Shown here: one piece after another, positions 11,346 through 21,890 of the stretch
Layout of the letters: each line of letters starts with the position of its first letter
Position numbering within the stretch: the first letter of the stretch is position 1
NCBI RefSeq assembly: GCF_028858535.1
Contig: NZ_JAPMOU010000005.1
Location: forward strand, 159,580-223,579
Length of the DNA: 64,000 bases
Source: Spartinivicinus poritis
Lineage (GTDB): Bacteria; Pseudomonadota; Gammaproteobacteria; Pseudomonadales; Zooshikellaceae
Direction of reading: 5' to 3'
Translations under genes and position numbers: made by a program
The notes under the pieces: generated by a model
What the model was told of the DNA's origin: nothing
Database searches by the model: none
What the model saw: the letters and a program-made list of their open reading frames with translations, nothing else

Positions 11346-13721
11346 TTGAAAAGCACGAAAACTCGAGCTAACGATACTATTACAATTCCCAGCATTTCAT
11401 TTGTTGCACGGCTGAAAGAGGGCATATTAATTGCCTTGGTGGCAACCTGTGTTTATTTGCTGATGGCATTATTCACCTATAGTCCCACTGACCCTGGTTG
11501 GTCTCATACAGGTAATGGTCAGCCGGTGCAAAATGCAGTTGGTGCTTCAGGGGCCTGGTTTGCTGATTTGTTACTGTCACTCTTTGGATACTTTGCCTTC
11601 TTATTCCCACTGCTACTTGCCATTAAAGCCTGGCAAGTGTTTCGTTTTCGGCACCGACCCGTTGAGTTTAATGGACTCTTATGGACGTTGCGCGCCTTAG
11701 GGCTGATCGTCACAGTCGCTACAGGGGCCTCCCTGGCTTCTCTGCATTTTGCTATGCCTGCTGCCGAGCAATTACCTGCTTCTTCGGGTGGCATCCTGGG
11801 TACGGTTATTATCAAGCATACTCTCCCTGCCTTTAATGTGATTGGTTCTACATTAGTGTTGGTGACTTGCTTCTTAGTGGGGGTCACTGTGTTTACTGAT
11901 TTATCCTGGTTGCGGCTGATGGATGTCACTGGACGAGTGGTGTTGGACTTTCTGGCCCTGGTGGTGCATGGCTGTAAGCTAGCCTGGAAACGTCGACCCA
12001 AATTTGAAAAAAAAGCAGTGATGGAACAGCCTGTCAAACCGAAGCGTAAGCGAAAGAAGCGTCAGGAACCGGAGTTTGATGGCGATATTGAAGATAATAT
12101 TGATGAGGTAGGGGAGGGGAGTAAACGATCTCCTATCTTAATCTCTCCACCCACTCAAGCGGTTACACCAGCTAGCGCGCCGCAGCCAAAAAGCCAAAAG
12201 CGCCGTAATGTTCAATATGCTGGTCAGGTATCTGGCGATATGCCAGCCGCTACTTTATTAGATGAGCCTGATGCGACAAATCGCAAAGGCTTTTCCGAAG
12301 AAGATCTAGAAACCTTGTCGGAGTTGCTTGAAGTCAAGTTGAAAGACTTCAACGTGGTGGCTGAAGTGGTAGCAGTTCACCCTGGGCCTGTTATTACGCG
12401 ATTTGAAATTCAACCTGCACCTGGGGTTAAAGTTAGCAAAATCACCAACCTGGCCAAAGATTTGGCTCGTTCATTAGCAGTGGTTAGTGTTCGGGTGGTG
12501 GAAGTGATTCCTGGTAAGTCTGTTGTTGGTATTGAAATTCCTAATGAAGATCGGGAAATTGTCTATTTTGGTGAGGTCATTAACTCTAAAGCTTATCAAG
12601 CCTCTGATTCACCGTTAAGCCTGGCGTTAGGGCATGATATTTCAGGACAAGCGGTGGTGGTGAATTTGGCTAAAATGCCTCATTTGTTGGTGGCCGGTAC
12701 CACTGGCTCGGGTAAGTCAGTTGGGGTTAATAGCATGCTGTTGAGTATGTTGTTTAAGGCTTCACCCGAAGAGCTGCGGCTGATTATGGTGGATCCAAAG
12801 ATGTTGGAGCTTTCCATCTATGAGGGTATTCCCCACCTGCTCGCGCCTGTCGTAACCGATATGAAAGAAGCTTCTAATGCGTTGCGTTGGTGTGTGGCAG
12901 AGATGGAGCGCCGCTATAAGCTAATGGCCAAGTTGGGGGTGCGAAACATTGCTGGCTTTAACCGGAAGGTTAAGGATGCGATTAAGTCGGGAGAACCAAT
13001 TCCAGACCCACTCCACCAGCCTGTCAGTGAAGATGATCATGCGCCAGGGCTAGAGGCGCTGCCATTTATTGTGGTAGTGATTGATGAGTTTGCTGACATG
13101 ATGATGATCGTCGGCAAAAAGGTTGAAGAACTGATTGCGCGTCTTGCACAGAAAGCACGGGCAGCAGGTATCCATATGATTCTGGCCACTCAGCGACCAT
13201 CAGTGGATGTGATTACTGGGTTAATCAAGGCGAATATCCCAACGCGAATCAGTTTCCAGGTATCTTCGAAAATAGACTCTCGCACCATTCTTGATCAGGG
13301 GGGAGCTGAACAGCTGCTAGGACATGGAGACATGCTGTACCTTCCGCCAGGTACGGGTGTGCCAATTCGGGTGCACGGGGCATTTGTATCCGATGATGAA
13401 GTGCATCGCGTGGTGGCTGACTGGAAAGCTCGATCAGAACCTGATTATCTGGAGGAGGTCTTACAGGGGGGGGATGCTGATGTGCCAGGCATTGCTGCGG
13501 AAAATTCGGATGACAGTGAACAAGACCCACTTTATGATGAGGCTGTTGCATTTGTCACAGAATCAAGGCGTGCTTCCATTTCTTCTGTGCAACGACGCCT
13601 TAAAATCGGGTATAACCGAGCTGCCCGAATGATTGAGGCAATGGAGGCAGCGGGTGTTGTTAGCCCAATGGGTAGCAATGGTTCTCGTGAAGTCATTGCA
13701 CCAGCTCCTGTTACCGATTAA
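11346..13721 (+). CDS. ftsK: DNA translocase FtsK
   Basis: FtsK couples septation to chromosome dimer resolution, pumping DNA toward XerCD/dif. The N-terminal ~190 residues contain four or five membrane segments. A charged, proline-containing linker follows to about residue 320, then the RecA-like motor with Walker A GTTGSGKS near residue 450 and Walker [10 protein letters not shown] near 577. A winged-helix gamma domain ([21 protein letters not shown]) ends the protein. I prefer the TTG at 11346, which lies eight bases after a strong gaggaagg site; a TTG at 11328 overlaps that site. At about 790 residues it has the short linker seen in Pseudomonas FtsK. lolA follows 11 bp downstream. Confidence 0.96.
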   Translation: MKSTKTRANDTITIPSISFVARLKEGILIALVATCVYLLMALFTYSPTDPGWSHTGNGQPVQNAVGASGAWFADLLLSLFGYFAFLFPLLLAIKAWQVFRFRHRPVEFNGLLWTLRALGLIVTVATGASLASLHFAMPAAEQLPASSGGILGTVIIKHTLPAFNVIGSTLVLVTCFLVGVTVFTDLSWLRLMDVTGRVVLDFLALVVHGCKLAWKRRPKFEKKAVMEQPVKPKRKRKKRQEPEFDGDIEDNIDEVGEGSKRSPILISPPTQAVTPASAPQPKSQKRRNVQYAGQVSGDMPAATLLDEPDATNRKGFSEEDLETLSELLEVKLKDFNVVAEVVAVHPGPVITRFEIQPAPGVKVSKITNLAKDLARSLAVVSVRVVEVIPGKSVVGIEIPNEDREIVYFGEVINSKAYQASDSPLSLALGHDISGQAVVVNLAKMPHLLVAGTTGSGKSVGVNSMLLSMLFKASPEELRLIMVDPKMLELSIYEGIPHLLAPVVTDMKEASNALRWCVAEMERRYKLMAKLGVRNIAGFNRKVKDAIKSGEPIPDPLHQPVSEDDHAPGLEALPFIVVVIDEFADMMMIVGKKVEELIARLAQKARAAGIHMILATQRPSVDVITGLIKANIPTRISFQVSSKIDSRTILDQGGAEQLLGHGDMLYLPPGTGVPIRVHGAFVSDDEVHRVVADWKARSEPDYLEEVLQGGDADVPGIAAENSDDSEQDPLYDEAVAFVTESRRASISSVQRRLKIGYNRAARMIEAMEAAGVVSPMGSNGSREVIAPAPVTD

Positions 13722-13732
13722 TAAATCAGCTG

Positions 13733-14380
13733 TTGAAAAGGTTTACTGTGTTGAAACAATTTATGTTAGCCGTCGTCGGCTGTTGTCTGGCTACAGCGAC
13801 TGTTGCTGATCAGCAAGCCGTTGAGTCATTAAATAAACTCTTGGAAAAGTCCCATTCCATTACTGCGAAATTTCATCAAACCACATTGAATGCCGCTGGT
13901 AATCGAACTCAAAAATCCGAAGGCCAGGTGGCTGTGAGTCGGCCTAATCAGTTTCGCTGGGAAGTGACAGGGCCCTTTCCCCAGCTTGTTATTTCTGATG
14001 GTGTAAAAGTGTGGGTGTATGATCCCGACCTGGAGCAAGTCACTGTACAAAAGCTGGATAAGCAAGTGAGCAGTACTCCAGCATTATTACTGAGCGGTGA
14101 TGTAAAAAAACTGGCGGATAATTTTGAAGTGGTGAAAATTGGAAAAAGCACTAAGCAAGACGCTAATTTCAAACTAACGCCTAAAGCAAAAGACAGTGTT
14201 TTCGAAGCCTTGCGGTTAAGTTTTAACGATGGGGTATTAGCCAATATGAAACTGACTGACTCACTAGGCGCCCATACCACCATTGATTTTACAGAGATCA
14301 GTACTAACCAGCCAATTAAACCGAGCCAATTTAAATTGCCAGCGGATGTGCTGAAAAGTGCTGATGTAATCGAAGAGTAA
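13733..14380 (+). CDS. lolA: Outer-membrane lipoprotein carrier LolA
   Basis: LolA shuttles lipoproteins across the periplasm from LolCDE to LolB. The protein has a hydrophobic signal peptide (FMLAVVGCCLATATVA, cleavage before DQQ). The mature part has SITAKFHQTTLNAAG, SRPNQFRWEVTGPFPQLVISDGVKVWVYDPDLEQV and a C-terminal FKLPADV, all typical of LolA. The exact start is uncertain: TTG 13733, GTG 13748 and TTG 13751 are all in frame, and the aaaagg at 13737-13742 favours one of the latter two. The ftsK-lolA-rarA order is the standard gammaproteobacterial cluster. Confidence 0.94.
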   Translation: MKRFTVLKQFMLAVVGCCLATATVADQQAVESLNKLLEKSHSITAKFHQTTLNAAGNRTQKSEGQVAVSRPNQFRWEVTGPFPQLVISDGVKVWVYDPDLEQVTVQKLDKQVSSTPALLLSGDVKKLADNFEVVKIGKSTKQDANFKLTPKAKDSVFEALRLSFNDGVLANMKLTDSLGAHTTIDFTEISTNQPIKPSQFKLPADVLKSADVIEE

Positions 14381-14383
14381 TTT

Positions 14384-15706
14384 ATGTCCGATCTGTTTGC
14401 AGACCAGTCGTTGCCCTGGCAGCCACTGGCTGCGCGAATGCGGCCGCGTATTTTAGATGAATATGTAGGCCAGGCTCACTTGTTAGGGCCTGGTGAGCCG
14501 CTTGGTGAAGCAATCCGTCAGGGCCAGCTACATTCCATGGTGTTGTGGGGGCCTCCAGGGGTGGGTAAAACCACATTAGCCAAATTGGTAGCAGAATATA
14601 CTAAAGCCCACTTCCAAACCCTTTCAGCGGTATTGGCAGGCGTTAAAGATATTCGAGAGGCTGTCCAGCAGGCAAAAATGCGTCAGCAGCCGACTATCTT
14701 ATTTGTTGATGAAGTCCATCGCTTTAATAAAGCCCAGCAAGATGCTTTTTTACCTTATGTGGAAGATGGCACTATTGTTTTTGTTGGCGCTACCACTGAA
14801 AACCCAGCCTTTGAATTAAATAATGCTTTGTTATCCCGAGCCAGGGTCTATACCTTAAAACCTCTGGAAGATGCGCAGTTAGAGCAGCTGTTAATGCAGG
14901 CACTGACTGATCGAGAGCGGGGTATCGGTAAAAAGCAGCTCAGTATTTGCCCAGAGGCTCAAGCCTTGTTACTGATGGCAGCCAATGGGGATGCTCGGCG
15001 GCTACTTAATGTGCTGGAAGTGGTCGCTGATTTAGCGGAAGACAACTCAACAATAACTGCTGAACAAATTAAGCCGGTTATTGCTGATTTACCTAAGCGC
15101 TTTGATAAAGGCGGCGATGTTTTTTACGATCAAATATCGGCCCTGCATAAAGCGGTCAGAGGTTCATCACCGGATGCCGCTTTGTATTGGTATGCCAGAA
15201 TGTTAGATGGTGGGTGTGACCCGTTGTACATTGCTCGACGGGTAGTGCGAATGGCCAGTGAAGATATTGGTAATGCTGATCCAAGAGCCCTGTCTGTTTG
15301 TTTATCTGCTTGGGATGTGCAAGAACGCTTAGGCAGTCCTGAAGGCGAACTGGCCGTTGCGCAAGCGATTACCTATTGTGCTTGTGCACCAAAAAGTAAT
15401 GCCGCTTATGTTGCCTATAAAAAAGCTTGTGCAGCAGTTAAAGAATTACCTGATTACGAAGTGCCAATCCACTTACGTAATGCACCCACGAAACTACAGA
15501 AGTCGTTAGGCCATGGTGCTGAGTATCGTTATGCCCATGATGAACCCAATGCCTATGCGGCAGGTGAGCAGTATTTTCCCCCAGAAATGGTCGGTACGCA
15601 GTTTTATCAACCCGTTGATCGTGGTCTAGAACAAAAGATTAAACAAAAGCTGATGCAGCTGGCTGAATGGGATCAGCTTAGTGAGCAGCAACGTTATTCT
15701 GATTAG
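14384..15706 (+). CDS. rarA: Replication-associated recombination protein RarA (MgsA)
   Basis: RarA is a clamp-loader-like AAA+ ATPase acting at stalled forks with SSB. The 440-residue protein begins with the [20 protein letters not shown] segment. It has Walker A GPPGVGKT near residue 56, Walker [10 protein letters not shown] near 109, sensor 1 [22 protein letters not shown], and the C-terminal tetramerisation region containing [20 protein letters not shown]. It begins 3 bp after the lolA stop, so translation is probably coupled. Confidence 0.96.
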   Translation: MSDLFADQSLPWQPLAARMRPRILDEYVGQAHLLGPGEPLGEAIRQGQLHSMVLWGPPGVGKTTLAKLVAEYTKAHFQTLSAVLAGVKDIREAVQQAKMRQQPTILFVDEVHRFNKAQQDAFLPYVEDGTIVFVGATTENPAFELNNALLSRARVYTLKPLEDAQLEQLLMQALTDRERGIGKKQLSICPEAQALLLMAANGDARRLLNVLEVVADLAEDNSTITAEQIKPVIADLPKRFDKGGDVFYDQISALHKAVRGSSPDAALYWYARMLDGGCDPLYIARRVVRMASEDIGNADPRALSVCLSAWDVQERLGSPEGELAVAQAITYCACAPKSNAAYVAYKKACAAVKELPDYEVPIHLRNAPTKLQKSLGHGAEYRYAHDEPNAYAAGEQYFPPEMVGTQFYQPVDRGLEQKIKQKLMQLAEWDQLSEQQRYSD

Positions 15707-15732
15707 CAACTCCAATTAATAGTTTAATTACC

Positions 15733-16116
15733 ATGCTACAACAGATGATCTCAGTTGCCTGTGGTGGTGCCTTAGGGGCCATTGCACGGTTTTTGGTTTA
15801 TTGGGGCTATCAACAGTTAGGGGGAAAGTTTTTTCCGCTTCCTACTCTGGTAGTAAACGTGCTGGGCTCTTTTTTTATTGGTATCGCTTATTTTATTTTG
15901 GTAGAACGTTTACAATTGCAGCCAGCTTGGCGCAATGGCTTAATTGTTGGCTTTTTAGGCGCTTTTACGACATTTTCTACCTTTTCACTGGATGCTTTTC
16001 GAGTGATCCAAAATGGTGAGCCTTGGATTGCATTAAGCTATATGGTAGGAAGTGTCGTATTGTGTTTATTAGCCACTTGGTTAGGGCTGGTTGCTGCACA
16101 AAGTTTGCTTGATTAG
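15733..16116 (+). CDS. crcB: Fluoride channel CrcB/Fluc
   Basis: The 127-residue, four-helix membrane protein carries the signatures GGALGAIARFLVYW, PTLVVNVLGSFFIG and GFLGAFTTFSTFSLDA of Fluc channels. These form antiparallel dimers that export F- passively. It begins 26 bp after rarA with no room for a fluoride riboswitch directly upstream, so it is probably expressed with the ftsK-lolA-rarA set. serS follows after 93 bp. Confidence 0.95.
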   Translation: MLQQMISVACGGALGAIARFLVYWGYQQLGGKFFPLPTLVVNVLGSFFIGIAYFILVERLQLQPAWRNGLIVGFLGAFTTFSTFSLDAFRVIQNGEPWIALSYMVGSVVLCLLATWLGLVAAQSLLD

Positions 16117-16200
16117 CTGCTGTAGATAACTTTGTTGTTTTAACAGCCGGGCAGATCATTACTGAATTATCAACAAAACCTGAATTTATAAATAAGGTAA

Positions 16201-17496
<1,296 letters not shown>

Positions 17497-17558
17497 AAAA
17501 ATAAACGAATTAAAAGCAAGGTAATTAGCTTAGATCAAAAGCTCATTTGCTGAAGCAG

Positions 17559-17585
17559 TTAGGCTTCGACACAATAGAAGCCTAA
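17559..17585. other. Hairpin between serS and cysG
   Basis: A 9-bp perfect stem, ttaggcttc paired with gaagcctaa, with a 9-nt loop ends about 20 bp before the cysG ATG. There is no T-run, so it could be a weak serS terminator or a cysG leader structure. Confidence 0.45.
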
Positions 17586-17605
17586 TTGAGTGAGTGGGTA
17601 TTTCA

Positions 17606-19000
17606 ATGGATCAACTGCCTTTATTTCATAATTTAACCGATCGTCCTTGCTTGCTAGTCGGTGGGGGAGATGTAGCCAGTCGTAAGGCGCATCTTCTGTT
17701 GCAAGCTGGGGCGGAGTTAATTGTGGTTGCCCCCCAAATTAATGATCATTTACAAAGTCAGGTTTTAAGGCAAGGCAGTCAATGTCATCTCAGGTGCTTT
17801 AACCCACAGGATATACAGCATCTGCCTTATGCATTAGTGGTGGCGGCCACCAATGACCAGCAAGTCAATCAGCAAGTTTCCCAGTTAGCCCAACAAGCCA
17901 ATATCCCTGTTAATGTTGTTGACCAACCAGCCTTATCGACAGTCACTTTTCCAGCGATTATCGATCGAGCCCCTTTAACCATTGCCATCAGCAGTGGCGG
18001 AGCTGCGCCTGTCTTAGCCCGCTTATTGCGTGGCAAGATTGAAACGCTTATTCCTCATCGTTATGGCCAGTTGGCAGCATTAGCGGGTAAATTCCGAGAA
18101 AAAGTGAAGCAGCAATTCAGTACCATTAACGATCGGCGTTATTTTTGGGAAAAAGTGCTTACTGGCCCCATTGCTGAGCGAGTTTTTGCTGGTCAATTTG
18201 AGGAAGCAGAGCGGCAACTAGAAGAGACGCTTGCAGAAGCTAAACCCAATAAGCTTGGTGAGGTTTATCTAGTTGGCGGGGGACCGGGTGATCCTGACTT
18301 GCTGACATTTCGTGCTTTACGGCTAATGCAACAAGCAGATGTGGTGTTATATGACCGTCTTGTTTCTCCAGAAGTGCTGGAACTGGTACGACGTGATGCT
18401 GATCGGCTCTATGTTGGAAAAGCGCGTTCTAATCATGCACTCCCTCAAGAAGAAATTAATCAACGGCTGATTGATTTGGCACTACAGGGTAAACGAGTGT
18501 TACGGCTAAAAGGTGGCGACCCTTTTATCTTTGGTCGAGGAGGAGAGGAAATTGATCAGCTGGCTGAAGCAGGTATTCCTTTTCAGGTGGTACCAGGCAT
18601 TACCGCTGCTTCTGGGTGTGCCAGTTATGCGGGAATTCCGTTGACCCATCGAGACTATGCACAGTCAGTACGATTTATTACCGGCCATATGAAAGAAGGT
18701 CAACTTGAACTTCCTTGGCAGCAGTTTAGTAACCCTGCTGAAACCTTGGTGTTTTATATGGGCTTGATGGGGCTGGGCACCATTTGTCAGCAATTACAAA
18801 ATCATGGTCGCAGCTCAAATACGCCTATAGCTTTAGTTCAACAAGGCACTACCCAAAAACAGCGGGTTTATACGGGTACGTTAGCAACAATTGAAGCTGT
18901 TATTAAAGATCAGGAAGTTAAGCCGCCTACGTTGATAATAGTGGGAGAGGTTGTGTCCTTACGGAGTAAGCTAGCTTGGTTTTCTGCGGAGACAAAATAA
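17606..19000 (+). CDS. cysG: Siroheme synthase CysG (dehydrogenase/ferrochelatase + SUMT)
   Basis: A bifunctional enzyme converting uroporphyrinogen III to siroheme, the cofactor of sulfite and nitrite reductases. The N-terminal domain (1-~205) has the NAD-binding motif [20 protein letters not shown] and the [18 protein letters not shown] segment. The C-terminal methyltransferase domain (~212-464) has [20 protein letters not shown] and [18 protein letters not shown] use ATG 17606 ([10 protein letters not shown]), which matches the family N-terminus, rather than the upstream GTG at 17594. At 464 residues it matches E. coli CysG (457). Confidence 0.96.
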   Translation: MDQLPLFHNLTDRPCLLVGGGDVASRKAHLLLQAGAELIVVAPQINDHLQSQVLRQGSQCHLRCFNPQDIQHLPYALVVAATNDQQVNQQVSQLAQQANIPVNVVDQPALSTVTFPAIIDRAPLTIAISSGGAAPVLARLLRGKIETLIPHRYGQLAALAGKFREKVKQQFSTINDRRYFWEKVLTGPIAERVFAGQFEEAERQLEETLAEAKPNKLGEVYLVGGGPGDPDLLTFRALRLMQQADVVLYDRLVSPEVLELVRRDADRLYVGKARSNHALPQEEINQRLIDLALQGKRVLRLKGGDPFIFGRGGEEIDQLAEAGIPFQVVPGITAASGCASYAGIPLTHRDYAQSVRFITGHMKEGQLELPWQQFSNPAETLVFYMGLMGLGTICQQLQNHGRSSNTPIALVQQGTTQKQRVYTGTLATIEAVIKDQEVKPPTLIIVGEVVSLRSKLAWFSAETK

Positions 19001-19012
19001 TAGCTAGCTAGA

Positions 19013-19146
19013 GGGCTAGATAAATGATTACTGAACCTTATGAGGCAGGGATGCTGATTAGAGCAGTGACCATCAGGGATGATGGGAATGCAGCTTATGC
19101 AGGAGCAATAAGCTGTCTGCGTGTTCAGTAATCGTTTATGTAGCCC
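19013..19146. mobile_element. Possible 134-bp MITE-like inverted-repeat element
   Basis: Terminal arms of 24 bp (19013-19036 and 19123-19146, beginning gggcta on each strand) pair with only two mismatches and enclose 86 bp. Inside, cagcttat and ataagctg form a nested 8-bp stem. No coding potential and no clear target duplication were seen. It fills the gap between the convergent cysG and tusE genes, so it may instead act as a terminator. Confidence 0.45.
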
Positions 19147-19164
19147 TAACACTGAACCATTAAA

Positions 19165-19500
19165 TTAAAAGCAATTAGTCGGCCTTGGTAGGCCAGCGAT
19201 TTTAGCAGCTAGTTTGGCAGGGCTGCCTGGAAACAGTTGCATCAGGTAAATAGAGTTGCCTTTGTCTTTGCCCAGGCTATTAGCAATATGCTTAACAAAA
19301 GGCCGCATGGCAGGTGATTGCTCAAATTGCTGGTAAAAATCCCGCAAGGCATGAATGATTTCCCAATGGCGGTCACTCAACTCCAGCCCTTCTTGTTCAG
19401 CCAGAGCCTCTGCTACCGTCTGATCCCAGTCTGAAAGCTGTTTTAAATAACCTTCCTTATCTAATGGAATCGTTTTATCTAACACGGTTAGACACTGCAT
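19165..19500 (-). CDS. tusE: Sulfur relay protein TusE (DsrC family)
   Basis: TusE takes persulfide sulfur from TusBCD and passes it to MnmA for s2U34 of tRNA. The 111-residue protein shows the DsrC-family pattern DKEGYLKQLSDWDQTVAEALAE, HWEIIHALRDFYQQFEQSP and a C-terminal arm with the acceptor cysteine at the penultimate position (PTNCF). It is the last gene of the leftward tusD-tusC-tusB-tusE operon, 1 bp from tusB. mnmA, its partner, is at 2.2-3.3 kb. Confidence 0.94.
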   Translation of the reverse strand: MQCLTVLDKTIPLDKEGYLKQLSDWDQTVAEALAEQEGLELSDRHWEIIHALRDFYQQFEQSPAMRPFVKHIANSLGKDKGNSIYLMQLFPGSPAKLAAKIAGLPRPTNCF

Positions 19501-19501
19501 A

Positions 19502-19795
19502 TTAATACCAGCTAATCACTTGCTTATGTTCGGTGCATAGTTTGACAAAGCCAGGGTAGTCAATCAAATCAAATCCAGGAAATAATAGGGGGCTGATCCC
19601 CCTGGCTTCGCAGTCGGGTATCAGTGCATACAAGTTGATGTCTGTGCGCATTGCCATTGGTGATGTAGAAAAGCTTTCCTCAATGCCTAGGTAAACAGCA
19701 TTTTCAATCAATAACAGACTATCACCAGAGGCAATCGTATTTAAGCAGCTACGGACCAATAATTCAGAGTGTTGGTTAAGTGTGTGTAAAATCAT
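19502..19795 (-). CDS. tusB: Sulfurtransferase complex subunit TusB (DsrH-like)
   Basis: The 97-residue protein matches TusB by its start MILHTLNQHSELLVRSCL, the SGDSLLLIENAVYLG segment and its place between tusC and tusE. TusB is the smallest subunit of the heterohexameric TusBCD complex and has no essential catalytic cysteine. The gap to tusC is 4 bp. Confidence 0.88.
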   Translation of the reverse strand: MILHTLNQHSELLVRSCLNTIASGDSLLLIENAVYLGIEESFSTSPMAMRTDINLYALIPDCEARGISPLLFPGFDLIDYPGFVKLCTEHKQVISWY

Positions 19796-19799
19796 GGGC

Positions 19800-20156
19800 T
19801 TATAAAGAAATTACCATATCCTGCTGACGAATTAATTCACTGATTTGTTCGCCTGGGAGCGCCTGTACATTGTCCATCAGCTGCTCTGGTTTAAGGCCTC
19901 GCTGGTTAAGGTCTTGTGTAGATACATAGAGTGTTTTGATATCGTACATTGGCAGTACAGCTAGCTGCTTACCCAGGTTCTTTTGTTGAATTTGCTCACC
20001 AGCTTGCGCTTCAATGGCTTGAAAAACGCCATCACCTAGTAATACCAAAGTGGTGGGAATATCAAACGTGGCGGCAACTAGCGCAGCATCCAGCGCTTCT
20101 TTGGCTCGTGGAGAAGTATAAGGCGACTGCTGAGAGATAATACAAAGACTTTTCAT
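19800..20156 (-). CDS. tusC: Sulfurtransferase complex subunit TusC (DsrF-like)
   Basis: From ATG 20156 the protein is 118 residues: MKSLCIISQQSPYTSPRAKEALDAAL, then the DsrE/F-fold core VLLGDGVFQAIEAQ and TLYVSTQDLNQRGL. This is the family pattern for TusC. Longer readings from upstream non-ATG codons would run into tusD and are unlikely. It is the third sulfur-relay subunit and is tightly packed with tusD (19 bp) and tusB (4 bp). Confidence 0.9.
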   Translation of the reverse strand: MKSLCIISQQSPYTSPRAKEALDAALVAATFDIPTTLVLLGDGVFQAIEAQAGEQIQQKNLGKQLAVLPMYDIKTLYVSTQDLNQRGLKPEQLMDNVQALPGEQISELIRQQDMVISL

Positions 20157-20175
20157 TGGGGTAATATCCTTACAC

Positions 20176-20568
20176 TTAAGCACCAAAGGTAATCACCTGG
20201 TCAGAGTGCTGGGTGGCCTCAATCAGCTGCCCTAAGCCAGAAAGTGGCCAATTTTTATGTAGATTGGCAGCAGGTAACTCGTAACGGTTTTGCTCTTGCT
20301 CATCAATAACCCCTCGGCGTAACGCAGCCCCAATACAAACGACACAATCAAGCTTATTTTGTTGAATAAACTGGCTCCATTCTTTGGGTAAATTAAGCTC
20401 GTCTTGTGGAGGGGTGACCAGACTATTACCACAGTGAACCCCATCCTGATAGAAAAATAGTCGATAAATACTGTGGCCCCCTTTTAGTGCCGCTTTAGCA
20501 AAGTGAAGGGCTGTATAAGGTGCTTCGCTGTTATAAGGTGCGCCTGTGATAAGTAAAGTAAATTTCAT
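20176..20568 (-). CDS. tusD: Sulfurtransferase complex subunit TusD (DsrE-like)
   Basis: The 130-residue protein begins MKFTLLITGAPYNSEAPYTALHFAKAAL and has the DsrE pattern FFYQDGVHCGNSLVTPPQDE. It has the catalytic cysteine in DCVVCIGAALRRGV, the residue that receives sulfur from TusA/IscS. It is first in the leftward tus operon; tusA itself is not in the window. Confidence 0.94.
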   Translation of the reverse strand: MKFTLLITGAPYNSEAPYTALHFAKAALKGGHSIYRLFFYQDGVHCGNSLVTPPQDELNLPKEWSQFIQQNKLDCVVCIGAALRRGVIDEQEQNRYELPAANLHKNWPLSGLGQLIEATQHSDQVITFGA

Positions 20569-20610
20569 TTGGAATTAACTCTATCACTCCATCTTAATTC
20601 ATTAGGCCAA

Positions 20611-20636
20611 AAAAAACCCTGCAGTTGCAGGGTTTT
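20611..20636 (-). terminator. Intrinsic terminator after yccA
   Basis: An 11-bp perfect stem (aaaaccctgca / tgcagggtttt) with a two-base centre lies 19 bp past the yccA stop. On the minus strand it runs into a T8 tract, a textbook Rho-independent terminator separating yccA from the tus operon. Confidence 0.88.
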
Positions 20637-20654
20637 AGCATATCTTCTTAAGGT

Positions 20655-21326
20655 TTAGTCGTCACCTGACAAAGCTGAGAAAATATGCAGCAAAGCAATA
20701 AACAAGTTATAGATAGAAGCGAACAGCGTAATGGTCGCTAAAATGTAGTTGGTTTCACCACCGTGGATGATTTCACCTGTTTGGTAGAGAATCAGAGCGC
20801 TGGCAAATACCATGAAGGCACAGGAAATGGCTAGCTGAAAGCCGCTGATGTCAAAGATCAATGACATCACTACCGCTGCTAGCAATACAATAGCACCGGC
20901 GAAGATAAAGCCGCGTAAGAATGAAAAGTCACGACGGCTAACCAGTGCATAACCTGATAGTGCCAGGAAGATCACAGCCGTACCACCTAACGCATTCATC
21001 ACAATAGCCGTACCTTGGCCGCTACTCATAAACATATTGAGAATCGGGCCGAGTGCGAAGCCGACAAAGCCGGTGAAAGCAAAAACAGCGGCAATTCCCC
21101 ACACGCTTCGACACAGTGCTTGGGCTAGGAAAGACAACCCAATGAAGCCACCCAAAAACAGCCAAGGGTTGATCATGGGCGCATTACGGAAAATAAAAGC
21201 ACAGACCGCGGCAAAGCCCAGAGATAGGCTGAGTAAAATATAAGTGTTTTTCAACACCTTGTTGGTTTGAATAATCGATGCCTCTTTAGAGGCAGCTGCA
21301 GTTGCATATTGATTATTTTCTAACAC
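20655..21326 (-). CDS. yccA: Bax inhibitor-1 family membrane protein YccA (FtsH modulator)
   Basis: The 223-residue protein has seven predicted membrane helices. BI-1 family features include NKVLKNTYILLSLSLGFAAV near the start, GPILNMFMSSGQGTAIVMNALGGTAVIF in the middle and an acidic C-terminus after IYNLFIALLHIFSALSG. E. coli YccA is an FtsH substrate and inhibitor that limits degradation of jammed SecY. The start is GTG, supported by an aggag site six bases upstream. It is beside the tus operon, as in Pseudomonas. Confidence 0.92.
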   Translation of the reverse strand: MLENNQYATAAASKEASIIQTNKVLKNTYILLSLSLGFAAVCAFIFRNAPMINPWLFLGGFIGLSFLAQALCRSVWGIAAVFAFTGFVGFALGPILNMFMSSGQGTAIVMNALGGTAVIFLALSGYALVSRRDFSFLRGFIFAGAIVLLAAVVMSLIFDISGFQLAISCAFMVFASALILYQTGEIIHGGETNYILATITLFASIYNLFIALLHIFSALSGDD

Positions 21327-21416
21327 GATAAACTCCTGTTTTGTTTATAAAACAAGCAAAAAATGCCTTTGTAGAAAATCATACCTCTGTCACAGGTAAA
21401 ATCAAGCAATTAGCCG

Positions 21417-21444
21417 TTGACTCTGAAAAAAAATCCGGTATTAT
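21417..21444 (+). promoter_or_regulatory. Promoter of tRNA-Ser
   Basis: ttgact (21417-21422) and tattat (21439-21444) are separated by 16 bp, followed by a GC-containing discriminator (ctgccacc). This would start transcription about 27 bases upstream of the mature tRNA, typical of a sigma-70 stable-RNA promoter. Confidence 0.7.
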
Positions 21445-21477
21445 CTGCCACCAAGTTCGGGGGCACCCAAACAGTTT

Positions 21478-21568
21478 GGAGAGGTGGCTGAGCGGTTGAA
21501 AGCACCGGTCTTGAAAACCGGCGTGGGTTAATAGCCCACCCAGGGTTCGAATCCCTGCCTCTCCGCCA
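21478..21568 (+). tRNA. tRNA-Ser (anticodon UGA)
   Basis: The acceptor arms ggagagg and cctctcc pair, with discriminator G and encoded CCA. The anticodon stem ccggt/accgg holds the loop cttgaaa, giving anticodon TGA. A long variable arm (gtgggttaatagcccac) and a T-loop ggttcgaatcc are present, as required for a class II serine tRNA. It decodes UCN codons, chiefly UCA. It is bracketed by its own promoter and terminator. Confidence 0.98.
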
Positions 21569-21576
21569 AACAATGC

Positions 21577-21610
21577 AAAAGGGTCTATTTCGATAGACCC
21601 TTTTTTTTTA
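21577..21610 (+). terminator. Terminator after tRNA-Ser
   Basis: A 12-bp perfect stem (aaaagggtctat / atagaccctttt) closed by a uucg tetraloop runs into a T9 tract, nine bases after the tRNA CCA. It is one of the strongest terminator shapes in the window. Confidence 0.93.
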
Positions 21611-21890
21611 GCTAAGTGCAATCGGCATATCACTTCATTACATTCTTTTCTTTTATTACTTCCTTTGTTTTTTACAACTGCTTTTTACAACAACTGAATT
21701 AAAACAACAGTGCGCTGCTTTTGCGACGCTTGATTATTTCATCGTAAATACACATTGCTTGTAATCAAGCATGGCGTGCACATGAGTATAGAAAGTCGCA
21801 GTGGGCTAGGCCGATTGTTGAAAAAAGTCCTAAGCTAAAGGTCTAAATTAAAATGATAAGTGCTTCATCTAAAGGGCATTGGTTAGCTGT

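Noticed and set aside
11519..12037. Long leftward reading antisense to ftsK
   Set aside because: It mirrors the ftsK frame, and its low-complexity Thr/Ser/Pro content is typical of antisense shadows.
15707..15732. A fluoride riboswitch before crcB
   Set aside because: Only 26 bp separate rarA and crcB, too short for the aptamer.
21379..21633. An 84-residue leftward reading (GEAGIRTLGGLLTHAGFQDRCFQPLSHLS)
   Set aside because: It is the antisense of tRNA-Ser and its flanks, a well-known source of false proteins.
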